Of a stretch of DNA of 64,000 nucleotides, positions 45,708 to 56,406 are shown piece after piece. The number at the start of each line of letters is the position of its first letter. Within the stretch, counting starts at the first letter, position 1. The translations under genes and the position numbers were made by a program. The stretch comes from Pleionea sediminis (lineage in GTDB: Bacteria > Pseudomonadota > Gammaproteobacteria > Enterobacterales > Kangiellaceae). The DNA is taken from the NCBI RefSeq assembly GCF_007570825.1, contig NZ_SUNB01000001.1, positions 62,001-126,000 of the forward strand. The letters run 5' to 3'. Under the pieces are notes generated by a model. That model searched no databases. It saw only the letters and a list, made by a program, of their open reading frames with translations, and was not told the DNA's origin.

Positions 45708-46334
45708 CTAATCGAGCAGAGAGTAATAAAAACTATCCAAATAAAGTTCTGTCGCTTTCTTATCGGATTTTTTCTTCTTTAATTCTTTTAATATTCCACC
45801 AACGTCTAATAATCTCTGAGGTAAAGGATTATCTTTAATGCTATGAGCAATAATAAATTTTTTATTGAGCAATTCATCATGCAGCTCATAGACGTTAAAC
45901 TGCTGAAAAATAGGAACCATTGTCATCGTCGTCACATTCCCAGCAATAATTGGAATCATAATGAAACCTTGAAGTTTTGTTGTATCGTCAACCAAATAGG
46001 GTACCCCACGCACGATGGCGTTTTCACCGGCTACGCCTCGCTCTAAAGCTTCAGTTGGTGAGTAATGTTTGGGCTTCCGCTCCTGAAAATCATTATACAA
46101 ATCAGGAGTTAAGGAAGAATAGACTTGCTCAATATCATCACCAAGACAACTCAAGACCATCTTAAGGAAAACAAAAGCTCTATTTTTCTCTCCTATCACA
46201 CCCGCCACTTTGGCTAATTCTGAGGCAGTAATTGAGCCATCATTAGCACGTGTAAAAATATTATAGAACCGACCTCCATTGTCTAATTCAACCAAAGCTT
46301 CTTGTAAACTTTCAAAGGGTTTAATTTGTTTCAT
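45708..46334 (-). CDS. Hypothetical protein, unrecognised
   Basis: 208 residues, soluble, no signal peptide. I do not recognise the family. The N-terminal half is mixed alpha (FESLQEALVELDNGGRFYNI) and the middle has a hydrophobic beta-rich stretch (LQGFIMIPIIAGNVTTMTMV). The C-terminus is a Lys-rich helix (ILKELKKKKSDKK) followed by LDSFYYSLLD. AGGA at good spacing before the ATG and normal codon use support a real gene. It lies downstream of purL, but purL has its own terminator 69 nt upstream of this start, so it is probably expressed separately. Confidence 0.65.
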   Translation of the reverse strand: MKQIKPFESLQEALVELDNGGRFYNIFTRANDGSITASELAKVAGVIGEKNRAFVFLKMVLSCLGDDIEQVYSSLTPDLYNDFQERKPKHYSPTEALERGVAGENAIVRGVPYLVDDTTKLQGFIMIPIIAGNVTTMTMVPIFQQFNVYELHDELLNKKFIIAHSIKDNPLPQRLLDVGGILKELKKKKSDKKATELYLDSFYYSLLD

Positions 46335-46402
46335 TTGGCTCGTCCTAAACTGGCTCTCACGATTCTTTTAGTATCAATTTCGATAGATTTCTTACACCCA
46401 AT

Positions 46403-46428
46403 AAAAAAGGCTCATTAGAGCCTTTTTT
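46403..46428 (-). terminator. Rho-independent terminator after purL
   Basis: A6-GGCTC (46403-46413) / GAGCC-T6 (46418-46428) with an ATTA loop; it lies 21 nt past the purL stop codon and is symmetrical. Confidence 0.9.
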
Positions 46429-46449
46429 ATGAATAGTATTTGTCGTAAA

Positions 46450-49400
46450 TTACCCAACCCATACGCGGGCATTACGAAACATTCTTACCCATGGGCCATC
46501 TTCACTCCAATCATCTGGGCACCAACTGTTTTGAACACTTCGTTGAACTCGTTCTGGATGAGGCATCATAATTGTCACTCGACCATCCGCATTAGTCAGC
46601 GCCGTAATCCCATTTGGCGAACCATTCGGATTAGCAGGGTATTTCTGAGTTACATTGCCGTAGTTATCAACATAACGAGCAACAACCAAGCCCGAGTCAT
46701 CAGCGACCTCTAATTGCTCTTCAGAAGAATATTCAGCTCGACCTTCACCATGAGATACCGCAATTGGAATTAAAGAACCTTCCATACCTTTCATAAAGAT
46801 CGACGGAGAAGGCTCAACTTTAACTAACGAGAATCGGGCTTCGAATTGCTCAGACTGGTTACGCACGAAATGAGGCCAGTGCTCGGTTCCTGGAATGAGT
46901 TCTTTTAAATTAGACAGCATTTGGCAACCGTTACAAATACCTAAAGCAAAGGCATCATCGCGTTTGAAAAAGGCCTCAAACTGATCTCGCGCAACGCGAT
47001 TGAATAAAATTGACTTAGCCCAACCTTCACCGGCACCTAATACGTCACCGTAAGAAAACCCACCACAGGCGACGATACCTTTAAAGGATTCAAGACTAAT
47101 TCGTCCTTCAAGTATATCGCTCATGTGCACATCAACAGCATTGAAACCTGCTTTCATAAAAGCCGCAGCCATTTCCAAATGACTGTTAACACCTTGCTCT
47201 CTTAAAATGGCGACTTTCGGCTTATTATCATTAGTTAGATGACGAGTAATGTCATCATTGATATCGAAACTTAATTTAGGCTGCAATCCTGGATTCAGTT
47301 CATCCAACTTTATTTCGTATTCTTGCTCAGCGCATTCCGGGTTATCTCTTAATTGTTGCATATGAAGAGTTGTCGAAGACCATATCGATCGCAAATCTTT
47401 AACAAACCGATTTAACCAAATCGCTTCACTGTGTTTAACAAATACTGTTTTGTCTTCAGTTACGATACCCAAAGGAGAAACTAATGACTCAAGACCATGA
47501 TTTTTAAATACACTATTAACTCGTTCAAGCTCTTCGGTACTCACCTGTATAACCGCCCCCAATTCTTCATTAAACAGGACAGAAAACGGTTCATCAGAAA
47601 GATTGGATAAATCTAATTGAACGCCACAGTTTCCAGCGAAAGCCATTTCAACAAGTGTCGTTATCAATCCTCCATCACTTCGATCGTGATACGAGTGAAT
47701 TAAATCTTGCTCATTTAGTGTTTGTATTGCTTCAAAGAAACTTTTTAAATTTTCCGCACTTTCAACATCTGCAGGCTCGTCACCAAGCTGATTATAAACT
47801 TGTGCCAATGCCGTTGCGCCAAGGCGATTTTTGCCTTCACCTAAATCAATCAATAATAATTGGGTTTCGCCTTTGTCTGTTCTTAACTGGGGAGTCATAC
47901 TTTTTCGAATGTCCAGCACTGGCGCAAAAGCCGAAATAATTAAAGACATCGGAGCGGTAACTGACTTTTGCTGCCCATCATCTTCCCAGAGCGTCCGCAT
48001 TGACATTGAGTCTTTACCAACAGGAATCGTAATTCCAAGTTTAGGACACAAGTCCATACCAATGGCTTTAACCGCTTCGTAAAGTCCGGCATCTTCTCCT
48101 TCAAAACCCGCAGCACACATCCAGTTCGCAGATAAACGAACATTTGATAAGCGCTCAATTCTTGATGCCGCTATATTCGTCAGTGCTTCTCCAACCGCCA
48201 TACGAGCTGACGCACCGTAATTAAGCAATGCTGCTGGAGTACGTTCACCCATCGCCATTGCTTCGCCGGTGTAAGATGTCAAAGTTGAAGCTGTCACCGC
48301 ACAGTCTGCAACGGGTACCTGCCAGGGACCCACCATTTGATCGCGATGAACCAAGCCACCAACAGTTCGGTCACCAATAGAAATTAAAAATGTTTTGTCC
48401 GCGACGGCGGGAAGAGATAAAACTCGATTTAACGCTTCATCAATACTTGCATTAATTTCGACAGGACTGGCTTTCGTTGTAGCACTTGCTACGTCACGAT
48501 GCATTTTCGGAGCCTTTCCAAATAACACATCCATTGGTAAATCAATTGGTTTATTTTCAAAATGTTCATCATGAAGCGTTAAGTGCAACGTTTCTGTCGC
48601 TTCACCAACAATTGCAAACGGACATCGTTCGCGTTCACAAATGGCAGTAAATTTATCAACGTCTGCCGGTGCGATTGCCAAAACGTATCTTTCTTGAGCT
48701 TCATTACACCAAATTTCCACCGGACTCATACCAGGCTCATCATTCGGCACACGTCTCAATTCAAAAGAACCGCCCCTTTCACCATCATGAACCAACTCAG
48801 GAATAGCGTTTGAAAGTCCACCGGCACCAACGTCATGAATAAACGCTATCGGGTTTTCATCCATCGACCAGCAGGTATCAATAACTTCCTGACAGCGTCT
48901 TTCTATTTCTGGGTTATCCCGCTGAACCGATGCAAAGTCCAAGTCTTCCTGGCTGGTACCCGAAGCCATCGAAGATGCGGCACCACCACCTAGCCCGATT
49001 AACATTGCCGGGCCACCGAGTACGACGACTTTGTAGCCATCTTTAATTTCTTTTTTCTCTACATGCTGTTCTCGAATATTCCCTAAGCCGCCTGCGATCA
49101 TAATGGGCTTATGATAACCACGTACTTCATTGCCATAGCTGAATGTCGACTCTTGTTCATACGTTCGAAAATAACCACAAACATTTGGACGACCAAATTC
49201 ATTATTAAAAGCAGCGCCGCCAATCGGCCCCTCCAGCATAATATCGAGAGCAGACACTATTCTATCGGGTTTGCCATAGTCGATTTCCCAAGGTTGCTCA
49301 TAATGCGGGATTTTTAAATTAGAGACAGAAAAACCTGTTAGCCCTACTTTGGGTTTACCACCAATACCGGTTGCACCCTCATCTCTAATCTCCCCACCAG

Positions 49401-50340
49401 ACCCTGTAGCAGCACCTGGATAAGGCGATATTGCAGTCGGATGATTGTGCGTTTCGACTTTCATCAAAATGTGGACCGGCTCATTGTGGTATTTATACTC
49501 ATGAGAAGTCGCATCTGGCCAAAGCCGAGGTTGAGTAAAACCCTCGATCACAGCTGCATTATCTCGATAAGCCGATAAAACGCCTTCATGACCAACCTCA
49601 TAGGTATTCTTGATCATTTTAAATAATGAATGCGATTGCTCTTCGCCATCAATAGTCCACGAGGCGTTAAATATTTTGTGGCGGCAATGCTCAGAGTTTG
49701 CCTGGGCAAACATCATTAACTCAACGTCGGTTGGATTGCGTTTTAGCTCGGAAAATTGATCGACCAAATAATCAATTTCATCATCAGCCAGAGCCAGTCC
49801 TAACTGCTGATTCGCGTCAACAAGTGCAGGACGACCGCCAGAAATCACATCAATTCGAGTAAACTGTTTTGGGGATTCTTCTTTGAATAAGATTGCTGCT
49901 TTATCGAACTGAGTAAATACTGACTCAGTCATTCGATCATGGATCAACGACATCGCTAAATTCTGGGTATCGGCATCGAGTTCCGATTCATTCTCGCCTA
50001 ACAAATAAAAAGCGATGCCTCGTTCAATCCGCATGATTTTTTCGATGCCACAATTGTGGGCGATATCCGTAGCTTTTGATGACCAGGGCGAAATAGTACC
50101 GGGACGAGGCACAACGACAAGCAAACTGCCTGTCGGTTCATGTGCAGGTATCGACGGACCGTAAGTCAATAAACGCTTGACGATCTGCTCTTCATTTTCC
50201 GATAAGTCGTCTTTGACTTGAATAAAATGAACGTATTCGGCATAAACATCAGCCAACTTGAGCCCGTTCTCCAGGCATTGCTGTTTGATTTTCTTAATAC
50301 GAAACTCGGAAAAAGCAGGGGCACCACGAAAGATTAGCAT
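46450..50340 (-). CDS. purL: Phosphoribosylformylglycinamidine synthase (single-chain)
   Basis: 1296 residues (E. coli 1295). It converts FGAR, glutamine and ATP to FGAM in purine synthesis. Domains: N-terminal PurS-like region, the FGAM synthase domain with the ATP/FGAR sites ([20 protein letters not shown]), a second AIRS-like half, and a C-terminal class I glutaminase. The glutaminase nucleophile Cys lies in [10 protein letters not shown] and the His/Glu pair in [10 protein letters not shown]. All are intact. Divergence from mltF across 251 bp is the conserved gammaproteobacterial arrangement. I looked for a PurR box in that region and found none convincing. Confidence 0.97.
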   Translation of the reverse strand: MLIFRGAPAFSEFRIKKIKQQCLENGLKLADVYAEYVHFIQVKDDLSENEEQIVKRLLTYGPSIPAHEPTGSLLVVVPRPGTISPWSSKATDIAHNCGIEKIMRIERGIAFYLLGENESELDADTQNLAMSLIHDRMTESVFTQFDKAAILFKEESPKQFTRIDVISGGRPALVDANQQLGLALADDEIDYLVDQFSELKRNPTDVELMMFAQANSEHCRHKIFNASWTIDGEEQSHSLFKMIKNTYEVGHEGVLSAYRDNAAVIEGFTQPRLWPDATSHEYKYHNEPVHILMKVETHNHPTAISPYPGAATGSGGEIRDEGATGIGGKPKVGLTGFSVSNLKIPHYEQPWEIDYGKPDRIVSALDIMLEGPIGGAAFNNEFGRPNVCGYFRTYEQESTFSYGNEVRGYHKPIMIAGGLGNIREQHVEKKEIKDGYKVVVLGGPAMLIGLGGGAASSMASGTSQEDLDFASVQRDNPEIERRCQEVIDTCWSMDENPIAFIHDVGAGGLSNAIPELVHDGERGGSFELRRVPNDEPGMSPVEIWCNEAQERYVLAIAPADVDKFTAICERERCPFAIVGEATETLHLTLHDEHFENKPIDLPMDVLFGKAPKMHRDVASATTKASPVEINASIDEALNRVLSLPAVADKTFLISIGDRTVGGLVHRDQMVGPWQVPVADCAVTASTLTSYTGEAMAMGERTPAALLNYGASARMAVGEALTNIAASRIERLSNVRLSANWMCAAGFEGEDAGLYEAVKAIGMDLCPKLGITIPVGKDSMSMRTLWEDDGQQKSVTAPMSLIISAFAPVLDIRKSMTPQLRTDKGETQLLLIDLGEGKNRLGATALAQVYNQLGDEPADVESAENLKSFFEAIQTLNEQDLIHSYHDRSDGGLITTLVEMAFAGNCGVQLDLSNLSDEPFSVLFNEELGAVIQVSTEELERVNSVFKNHGLESLVSPLGIVTEDKTVFVKHSEAIWLNRFVKDLRSIWSSTTLHMQQLRDNPECAEQEYEIKLDELNPGLQPKLSFDINDDITRHLTNDNKPKVAILREQGVNSHLEMAAAFMKAGFNAVDVHMSDILEGRISLESFKGIVACGGFSYGDVLGAGEGWAKSILFNRVARDQFEAFFKRDDAFALGICNGCQMLSNLKELIPGTEHWPHFVRNQSEQFEARFSLVKVEPSPSIFMKGMEGSLIPIAVSHGEGRAEYSSEEQLEVADDSGLVVARYVDNYGNVTQKYPANPNGSPNGITALTNADGRVTIMMPHPERVQRSVQNSWCPDDWSEDGPWVRMFRNARVWVG

Positions 50341-50591
50341 GCGACGAATTCTCTTATGACAGTAGGTTAAAAACGATCATATATCTGAGGGTCAAATTTT
50401 GGGCCAATTCTACTTGAAAACCCTTGGTTTGATAAGCATTTACAAGGATTAGATCCATATGCTCACACAATATTCAGCTTCCATTCATCCGATTTAGCTT
50501 ACTTTTCACACATAGAAAACTTGCGCTACGTCACATTCCAGTCGATAATTTAACAATCGATCTGGAAGACATCTCAAACAGGGATTTTAAT

Positions 50592-52109
50592 ATGACGAGA
50601 TATCGAGCGAAATTTAGCTTATTTGGTGAAAATTTGAGACATTTGGCACTATTATTCTTTGTTTTCGCCTCCACTTTAGTCTTAAACGGTTGTAAAGAAC
50701 CTGAGTTAAGTAAGTTGGAGCAGGTGAAAAAGTCAGGCATTTTGCGTATTGCAACGCGAAATAGCCCGACCACCTACTATGTCCAAAAAGATGGTCCAGC
50801 TGGCATCGAGTACGAACTGGCTAGTCAATTTGCTGAGTATTTAGGGGTGACACCTGTTTTTGTTGCAGAAGACACTATCTCGGACATTTTTCACTCGTTA
50901 GATAATCATGACGCCGACATTGCCGCAGCAGGACTCTCAGCGACTCCAGAGCGCAAGCAAAATTACCTTTTCGGACCACCCTACCAAGAAGTCTCCGCGA
51001 AACTGGTATTCAAGCAGGGCAAAGAATGGCCACGCCATTTTGGTCAACTCGATGGAGACCTAAAAGTTATTGCAAACTCCAGTCACGCTCAAATGCTGCT
51101 GGAAGTAAAAAATAAGTTTCCAGGACTCAGCTGGCGAGAAACTCAAGAACACTCAGCTGAAGAGCTTCTGGATATGGTTCTCGACGAAACAATCGATTAT
51201 ACAATAACCGACTCTGTTGAACTCAACTTAAACCGCCGCTTTAAAACCGAACTTGCCATTGCCTTTACTGTAGGCGACACGCAGCAACTCGCTTGGGCTT
51301 TGCCAAAAGATAGCGATCACTCACTTTTTTCCGAGATGGTTAAATTCTTTGGACAAATGCAACAGACGGGAAAAGTCGCTCAGCTCGTCGACCAATATTA
51401 TGGACATGTTGATGATTTCGATTACGTCGGTGCCAGAACCTTCATGAAAGCTGCTCAGAACAAGCTTGAGAAATACCGTCCGATGTTCGAAGAAGCCTCA
51501 GAATCGGGTGTTGACTGGCGACTCCTTGCTGCAATGGGCTATCAAGAATCTCACTGGAATCCGAAAGCTCGGTCTCATACCGGTGTTCGAGGTTTGATGA
51601 TGTTGACATTAAACACCGCTAAACAACTCGGCATTGATAGCCGACTCGACCCCAAGCAAAGCATTGAAGGCGGAGCCAGATATTTTAAGCTAATGCGCGA
51701 TCGATTACCTGAAAGAATTCAGGAACCCGATAGAACCTGGCTTGCTCTTGCTGCCTACAATATTGGCTGGGGACATCTTGAAGACGCTCGAGTTATTACC
51801 GATAAACAAGGCGGCGACCCCGATAAATGGGTTGACGTCAAAGAGCGCCTCCCGTTACTAAAACAGAAGAAATACTATAAAAAGACACGTTTCGGTTACG
51901 CTCGAGGAGACGAACCCGTTGACTATGTTACGAACATCCGACGCTACTATGACGTTCTAGTTTGGCTTGATGAAGACAAACCTACAGATATTGATCTGCT
52001 GGATGAGGGTGAAATGGTGGCTGATAGCAACGAAAACCCTGGCCAGAAAAGAATCAAAGCAGGTCGACAAATTATTGTTTCAGAAGATGAAAACATTACG
52101 GTTGATTGA
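50592..52109 (+). CDS. mltF: Membrane-bound lytic murein transglycosylase F
   Basis: 505 residues. An N-terminal hydrophobic segment ends in LVLNGC (about Cys35), consistent with lipid anchoring. It is followed by an ABC-type solute-binding module (about 45-280, SBP_bac_3: SGILRIATRNSPTTYYVQ) and an SLT domain (about 300-445). The catalytic Glu319 lies in YQESHWNPKARSHTGVRG. The binding module is thought to regulate the glycan-cleaving domain in response to muropeptides. Divergent from purL, as in E. coli. AGGGA seven bases upstream fixes the start; a terminator follows. Confidence 0.94.
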   Translation: MTRYRAKFSLFGENLRHLALLFFVFASTLVLNGCKEPELSKLEQVKKSGILRIATRNSPTTYYVQKDGPAGIEYELASQFAEYLGVTPVFVAEDTISDIFHSLDNHDADIAAAGLSATPERKQNYLFGPPYQEVSAKLVFKQGKEWPRHFGQLDGDLKVIANSSHAQMLLEVKNKFPGLSWRETQEHSAEELLDMVLDETIDYTITDSVELNLNRRFKTELAIAFTVGDTQQLAWALPKDSDHSLFSEMVKFFGQMQQTGKVAQLVDQYYGHVDDFDYVGARTFMKAAQNKLEKYRPMFEEASESGVDWRLLAAMGYQESHWNPKARSHTGVRGLMMLTLNTAKQLGIDSRLDPKQSIEGGARYFKLMRDRLPERIQEPDRTWLALAAYNIGWGHLEDARVITDKQGGDPDKWVDVKERLPLLKQKKYYKKTRFGYARGDEPVDYVTNIRRYYDVLVWLDEDKPTDIDLLDEGEMVADSNENPGQKRIKAGRQIIVSEDENITVD

Positions 52110-52153
52110 TTTTTTATTAAACCATTTTCAATAACGTTGATTAACGGTTAAGA

Positions 52154-52178
52154 AAGAGAGCCTCCGCTCTCTTTTTTT
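52154..52178 (+). terminator. Rho-independent terminator after mltF
   Basis: Stem AAGAGAGC / GCTCTCTT with a CTCC loop followed by seven T, 45 nt after the mltF stop. Confidence 0.9.
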
Positions 52179-52234
52179 ATGACCAACTAAAACGTTAGAA
52201 TACCAATTACAAAACGTAACTATCAGGAAACCAC

Positions 52235-52792
52235 ATGGGAAATCGACTTTCTAAACTTGTGACTAAAACTGGCGATGATGGCACGACTGGTATCGGTCAG
52301 AACCGACGAGTCGATAAAGATTCCGCTCGAATTGAAGCCATTGGCACGGTTGATGAACTTAATTCTTCCATAGGTATGATTTTAGCTCACGAACTTCCCA
52401 ACGAAATATCGAGTAAATTAGAGCCTATACAACATATATTATTCAATCTCGGTGGCGAATTAGCCATGCCTGAATATCAACTCGTCAAAGAAGATGACTT
52501 GGCAACTCTTGAAACCTGGCTTGAGGAATTAAACGACACATTACCGCCGCTTAAAGAATTCATTCTTCCCAAAGGGGATATGCAAACCGCTTGCTGTCAT
52601 CTAGCAAGGACAATTTGCCGTCGAGCTGAACGAAGATTGGTTACCCTGGCAAGAGAAGAATCTATTAATACCCTTGGACAAACATATTTAAATCGCTTAT
52701 CTGACTTCTTATTCGTTTGCTGCCGCATACTTGGAAAAAGCGCCAATGTAAAAGAAGAGATGTGGGCATCGAAGAGAAATACAGGCGATTAA
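52235..52792 (+). CDS. Cob(I)yrinic acid a,c-diamide adenosyltransferase (PduO type)
   Basis: 185 residues. ATP:corrinoid adenosyltransferase that makes coenzyme B12 from cob(I)alamin. PduO/MMAB signatures: the N-terminal ATP loop TKTGDDGTTGIG, DSARIEAIGTVDELNS, and the helix CHLARTICRRAERRLV followed by YLNRLSDFLFVCCRIL. The usual FILPGG motif reads FILPKG here. No other cobalamin gene and no cobalamin riboswitch lies nearby, consistent with salvage. AGGAA precedes the ATG. It converges on the Tag-like gene with a 10-nt gap. Confidence 0.94.
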   Translation: MGNRLSKLVTKTGDDGTTGIGQNRRVDKDSARIEAIGTVDELNSSIGMILAHELPNEISSKLEPIQHILFNLGGELAMPEYQLVKEDDLATLETWLEELNDTLPPLKEFILPKGDMQTACCHLARTICRRAERRLVTLAREESINTLGQTYLNRLSDFLFVCCRILGKSANVKEEMWASKRNTGD

Positions 52793-52802
52793 ACTAACCT
52801 TG

Positions 52803-53501
52803 TTACACAAAGTTATCACCTATTCCGTAAGAGATAATCTGGCTAATTGCCTGTAAAGACCGGCCAGATTGATCTTGCCAATTATTGAAACACGATTGGA
52901 TTGTCGCTAAAGATTTTTTGGTGCGAAGTCCACCATCAATCAACTTATGATTCCTGAAGTAAGCTTCAACATCACGGGATAATAAAAAGGTATCTTTACC
53001 TATCGCTCGTAATGCGTAGGGTCCTGTGTTTCCACCTAATCGATCACCTTTCTTCTTAAGTTCTTCCCATAAGCCAACAATATTTTCGCCTGGCCAATCA
53101 GAAATCCACTGCGCGATACTACCGTGCTCTCGACGAATGTCATCTATCATTAGAGCGTTATTTTGGATCGACTTCACTTTTCGCAAATTGCGAATAATAC
53201 GCTCATCAGAAGCTTTTCTTTCAAGCATGTCAGGCGGCATCATTAACAGCTTATCGATATCAAAACCGAAGAAAACCTCCTCAAACTCCGGCCACTTATT
53301 TCTTACAACACGCCACACAAAACCAGATTGGAATACTTTTTTTGATAACTCAGATAATACAAAGCTATCTGGCAATTCGGAAACGTCATGATCATTTAAC
53401 GGCTCAGAAACAATCGCTTCTAATCCTTCATCACCACCTTTTCTATTCGATGCTCTCTCATATAAGACTTCAAAATCTTCCAAGTTCTTCACCTCAACCA
53501 T
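52803..53501 (-). CDS. DNA-3-methyladenine glycosylase I (Tag)-like protein, key residues missing
   Basis: 232 residues from the ATG at 53501 (a TTG eight codons earlier is less likely). The helical core resembles Tag glycosylases: SKKVFQSGFVWRVVRNKWPE aligns with the LEGQQAGLSW region of E. coli Tag, and RKASDERIIRNLRKVKSIQNN with the DNA-contact helices. The glutamate that contacts the base in E. coli Tag (Glu38) aligns with Lys. The Cys/His zinc ligands at the N- and C-termini are also absent. It may belong to a zinc-less Tag-like subfamily with altered or lost activity. DNA repair is therefore only a tentative role. Confidence 0.7.
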   Translation of the reverse strand: MVEVKNLEDFEVLYERASNRKGGDEGLEAIVSEPLNDHDVSELPDSFVLSELSKKVFQSGFVWRVVRNKWPEFEEVFFGFDIDKLLMMPPDMLERKASDERIIRNLRKVKSIQNNALMIDDIRREHGSIAQWISDWPGENIVGLWEELKKKGDRLGGNTGPYALRAIGKDTFLLSRDVEAYFRNHKLIDGGLRTKKSLATIQSCFNNWQDQSGRSLQAISQIISYGIGDNFV

Positions 53502-53584
53502 CTTAAAGACGGATATGGTAAACAATTATTCGATAATTTGAATCAATGAATGAAATATTGAGTATTTTAATCTCGACAGAAACT

Positions 53585-53610
53585 AAAAAAGCCTGTATCA
53601 ACAGGCTTTT
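53585..53610 (-). terminator. Rho-independent terminator after rpoS
   Basis: AAAAGCCTGT (53587-53596) / ACAGGCTTTT (53601-53610) with an ATCA loop. The minus-strand T tract continues to 53585, 33 nt past the rpoS stop codon. Confidence 0.9.
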
Positions 53611-53643
53611 CGAGAGGTGCATTATCTATAGTGACGCTTTTCT

Positions 53644-54585
53644 TTAGGCTTTGAATAAAGCTTCAAGAGAAAGTCCTTGCTTCTCCAGCAAGTGACGTAA
53701 ACGTCTGAGTGCTTCAACCTGTATTTGACGAACACGCTCTCGTGTTAGTCCGATTTCAACACCAACTTCTTCCAATGTTGAGGGCTCATAGTTCAACAAG
53801 CCAAAACGTCGAGCAATGACTTCACGTTGCTTCTCACCTAACTCACCCAACCAATGTTCAATGTTGTTCTTTAAATCGTCGTCTTGCAGCTGTTCAGCTG
53901 GTCCCATGTCTCGATCGTCTGGAATAGTATCAAGCAAAGACTTGTCTGAGTCAGCAACAAAGGGAGTATCAACAGATGCAATACGTTCGTTTAATCCCAA
54001 CAAGCGAGTCACGTCTTCAACTGGCTTATCAAGCTTTTGTGCAATCTCTTCCGCTGTTGGTTCATGATCCAAGGATTGAGCGAGTTCACGTGATGCTCTG
54101 AGATATACATTAAGTTCTTTAACGACATGAATTGGCAAACGAATGGTTCGAGTTTGATTCATTATCGCTCTTTCTATTGTCTGCCGAATCCACCAAGTTG
54201 CATAGGTTGAAAAACGAAAACCGCGCTCAGGATCAAATTTCTCTACTGCACGTATCAACCCGAGATTACCTTCTTCAATCAAATCAAGAAGAGCGAGACC
54301 ACGGTTAGTGTAGCGACGGGAAATTTTAACGACAAGACGTAGATTACTTTCGATCATTTTTGCTCGAGATTTAGCACAACCTCTTTGAGCTTTTCTTGAG
54401 TAGTAAACCTCTTCTTCGGCTGTCAGTAGAGCACTTGCACCAATTTCGCCCAAATACATTTGTGTTGCATCAAGAGATTTCTCGTGGACTTTATGGTACT
54501 CGGCATACTCTTCCGACAAAGAGTCAGAAATGGTTTCAGGCTCAACTGCTTCTGTCTGGGTAACACTTTCTAGTTGTTTGCTCAT
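53644..54585 (-). CDS. rpoS: RNA polymerase sigma factor RpoS
   Basis: 313 residues. Stationary-phase and general-stress sigma factor. Regions in order: 1.2 ([11 protein letters not shown]), 2 ([20 protein letters not shown], then [18 protein letters not shown]), 3 and 4 (helix-turn-helix [19 protein letters not shown]). The near-consensus Shine-Dalgarno AGAGGTGA lies close to the ATG. Downstream of nlpD by 101 nt, the classic arrangement in which a main rpoS promoter lies inside nlpD; I could not pinpoint it. Stress genes elsewhere in the window (prkA operon) are plausible regulon members, by inference. Confidence 0.97.
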   Translation of the reverse strand: MSKQLESVTQTEAVEPETISDSLSEEYAEYHKVHEKSLDATQMYLGEIGASALLTAEEEVYYSRKAQRGCAKSRAKMIESNLRLVVKISRRYTNRGLALLDLIEEGNLGLIRAVEKFDPERGFRFSTYATWWIRQTIERAIMNQTRTIRLPIHVVKELNVYLRASRELAQSLDHEPTAEEIAQKLDKPVEDVTRLLGLNERIASVDTPFVADSDKSLLDTIPDDRDMGPAEQLQDDDLKNNIEHWLGELGEKQREVIARRFGLLNYEPSTLEEVGVEIGLTRERVRQIQVEALRRLRHLLEKQGLSLEALFKA

Positions 54586-54686
54586 AACTCACCTCTCCAC
54601 TAAATTTGCGAACATGTCGCGTCACATCATCCGGTCGAGTCGCTTAGTTCCATTTCACCACTCAATCGGGAAAACTCTAGTTTCTT

Positions 54687-55628
54687 TTATAGTTTCGGTA
54701 AGTACTTAATTGGATCGACTGGCTTACCGCGGTATCGGATTTCAAAATGTAATTTTGGTTTATCCGCACCACTGTTACCTATATCGGCAATTACTTGTCC
54801 AGCTTTAACCATTTCGTTTTCTTTAACATGGATAGCGCTGTTATGAGCATAGGCACTTAAATAATCATCATTATGCTTTACGATAACGAGATTGCCATAG
54901 CCTTTTAACGAATTGCCTCTGTACACCACACGACCCGGTGCGGCAGCTCTAACCGGCTGCCCAGGTTTCCCAGAGATATCAAGCCCCTTATTACCATGCA
55001 ACTTGCTTGAGAAACCATCTACTATTGACCCTTTAACAGGCCAATACCAACGACGAATTTTTGTTGCCTCTGAATGACCTTTAACCGATTTAAGCACCAC
55101 TTGTCGAGAACTTTTTTCATTTTTTTTGTGACTTATTACCATCTCAACCGGTTTATTGGCCTTTTGAGGCGAGTGATTACTAATGCTTGAAGTGTTAGTT
55201 TTTCGCAAAGTGTTCACATCTTGATCATGTATAGGTAACTCAAGAGCCCTTTTTACGGCTATCTGAAGCTTGGCAGGTTCAAAGGAATCAACTTTCAAAG
55301 GAATTTGCGGCAGCGCAAAACGCAACTTTTGACCAGGATAGATACGATAATCATTATTAATATCGTTTATCTCTGCGAGTTTTCGATAATCGACAGCATA
55401 GCTCCAAGCAATCGAAAATAATGTCTCCCCTTTTTCAACTTCATGATATTCGGGTAAAACTTCAGCTTGCTGTGAATTTTCAACAGATACGAAACCACCT
55501 GGCTCGTAAGAAGATACTTTGGATAGATTAATGACTGGTGCTGGAACGTGATGTGCGCAAGCGAACAAACCTGCTGACATTAAAGCAGAAACAACTATTC
55601 GAAACCAATTCGCTTGTTTATCAATCAC
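54687..55628 (-). CDS. nlpD: Murein hydrolase activator NlpD
   Basis: 313 residues from a GTG start with AGGT upstream. The lipobox is GLFACA (Cys24). A LysM module (about 60-106: HEVEKGETLFSIAWSYAVDY) and a basic linker precede a degenerate M23/LytM domain (about 195-305). The catalytic positions are changed as in E. coli NlpD: the first His is Asn in HGNKGLDI and the HxH pair is KLH in KLHFEIR. It therefore activates amidases (AmiC type) for septal peptidoglycan splitting rather than cutting. It precedes rpoS, the conserved linkage. Confidence 0.95.
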   Translation of the reverse strand: MIDKQANWFRIVVSALMSAGLFACAHHVPAPVINLSKVSSYEPGGFVSVENSQQAEVLPEYHEVEKGETLFSIAWSYAVDYRKLAEINDINNDYRIYPGQKLRFALPQIPLKVDSFEPAKLQIAVKRALELPIHDQDVNTLRKTNTSSISNHSPQKANKPVEMVISHKKNEKSSRQVVLKSVKGHSEATKIRRWYWPVKGSIVDGFSSKLHGNKGLDISGKPGQPVRAAAPGRVVYRGNSLKGYGNLVIVKHNDDYLSAYAHNSAIHVKENEMVKAGQVIADIGNSGADKPKLHFEIRYRGKPVDPIKYLPKL

Positions 55629-55766
55629 TTACTAACCTACTTAAGTGCCTGAAGAATCAAAGTGGGAGGTGAAGATTAAGCACTTGGAATTGCCTGATCT
55701 CAACTTTATCCACTTTATACTTAATAAAAAGTTTAACTTTTGGCTCTAACTCTATGATTTAACTTA

Positions 55767-56351
55767 TTATAAATACTTGTATAACAAATATCCAACAACC
55801 GCAAGTAAAATTACGACCCAACCTAACCAATCGATGGTTTGCTTGAGCTTTCGATCAATTGCTTCACCGCCCCAGTACATAATGCCTGCAACCAGAAAAA
55901 ATCGAGCAGAACGGCCGATAGTTGACGCAATGATGAACGGAAGAAGCGCCATATTTAAAGCCCCTGCGGTTAGGGTGAATAGCTTGTAAGGCAACGGTGA
56001 AAACCCTGCTATAAACACAACCCAAACCCCGTAAGCTTCAAACCAGGCGACGACTTTGTCGTATTTTGGCTGATAGCCAGCAGCCTCAATTGCGGGCATG
56101 ACTAAACTGTCAAACGCCCAGAATCCTAATAAATAACCAAGAACTCCGCCGACAACAGAAGTCAGAGTTGCCACAGCCGCATAAAACCAAGCTTTGTCCC
56201 GCCGAGCCATAGCCATAGGAGCCAACATAACATCGACTGGAATTGGGAAAAATATGGATTCTGCGAGGCTTAATCCCCCCAAATAATAAACGGCATGTTG
56301 ATGCCTTGCCCAAGTGAGACACTTGTCATAGAGCGAACTGAATATTTTCAT
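55767..56351 (-). CDS. yqaA: YqaA family (DedA-like) inner-membrane protein
   Basis: 194 residues, with about four to five membrane segments. The family block (LAESIFFPIPVDVMLAPMA) and the later GFSPLPYKLFTLTAGALNM match the DedA/SNARE-associated group, which includes polyprenyl-phosphate and phospholipid flippase relatives. The conserved Gly and Arg of the second half are present (STIGRSARFFLVAGIMYW). It lies between pcm and nlpD. Specific function of YqaA not established. Confidence 0.88.
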   Translation of the reverse strand: MKIFSSLYDKCLTWARHQHAVYYLGGLSLAESIFFPIPVDVMLAPMAMARRDKAWFYAAVATLTSVVGGVLGYLLGFWAFDSLVMPAIEAAGYQPKYDKVVAWFEAYGVWVVFIAGFSPLPYKLFTLTAGALNMALLPFIIASTIGRSARFFLVAGIMYWGGEAIDRKLKQTIDWLGWVVILLAVVGYLLYKYL

Positions 56352-56406
56352 AAAAGGTATGACTTTCTATTTACTGCTTTTCCCTAATTAGAATCAGGCA
56401 AAAAGT

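Noticed and set aside
50341-50591. Looked for a PurR box upstream of purL
   Set aside because: No sequence close to ACGCAAACGTTTGCGT was found; only short weak inverted repeats.
52179-52234. Looked for a cobalamin riboswitch before the adenosyltransferase gene
   Set aside because: The gap is only about 56 nt after the mltF terminator, too short, and has no B12-box-like sequence.
54687-55628. Substituted M23 active-site residues in NlpD as evidence of a pseudogene
   Set aside because: The same substitutions are standard in functional NlpD proteins, which activate amidases instead of cutting peptidoglycan.
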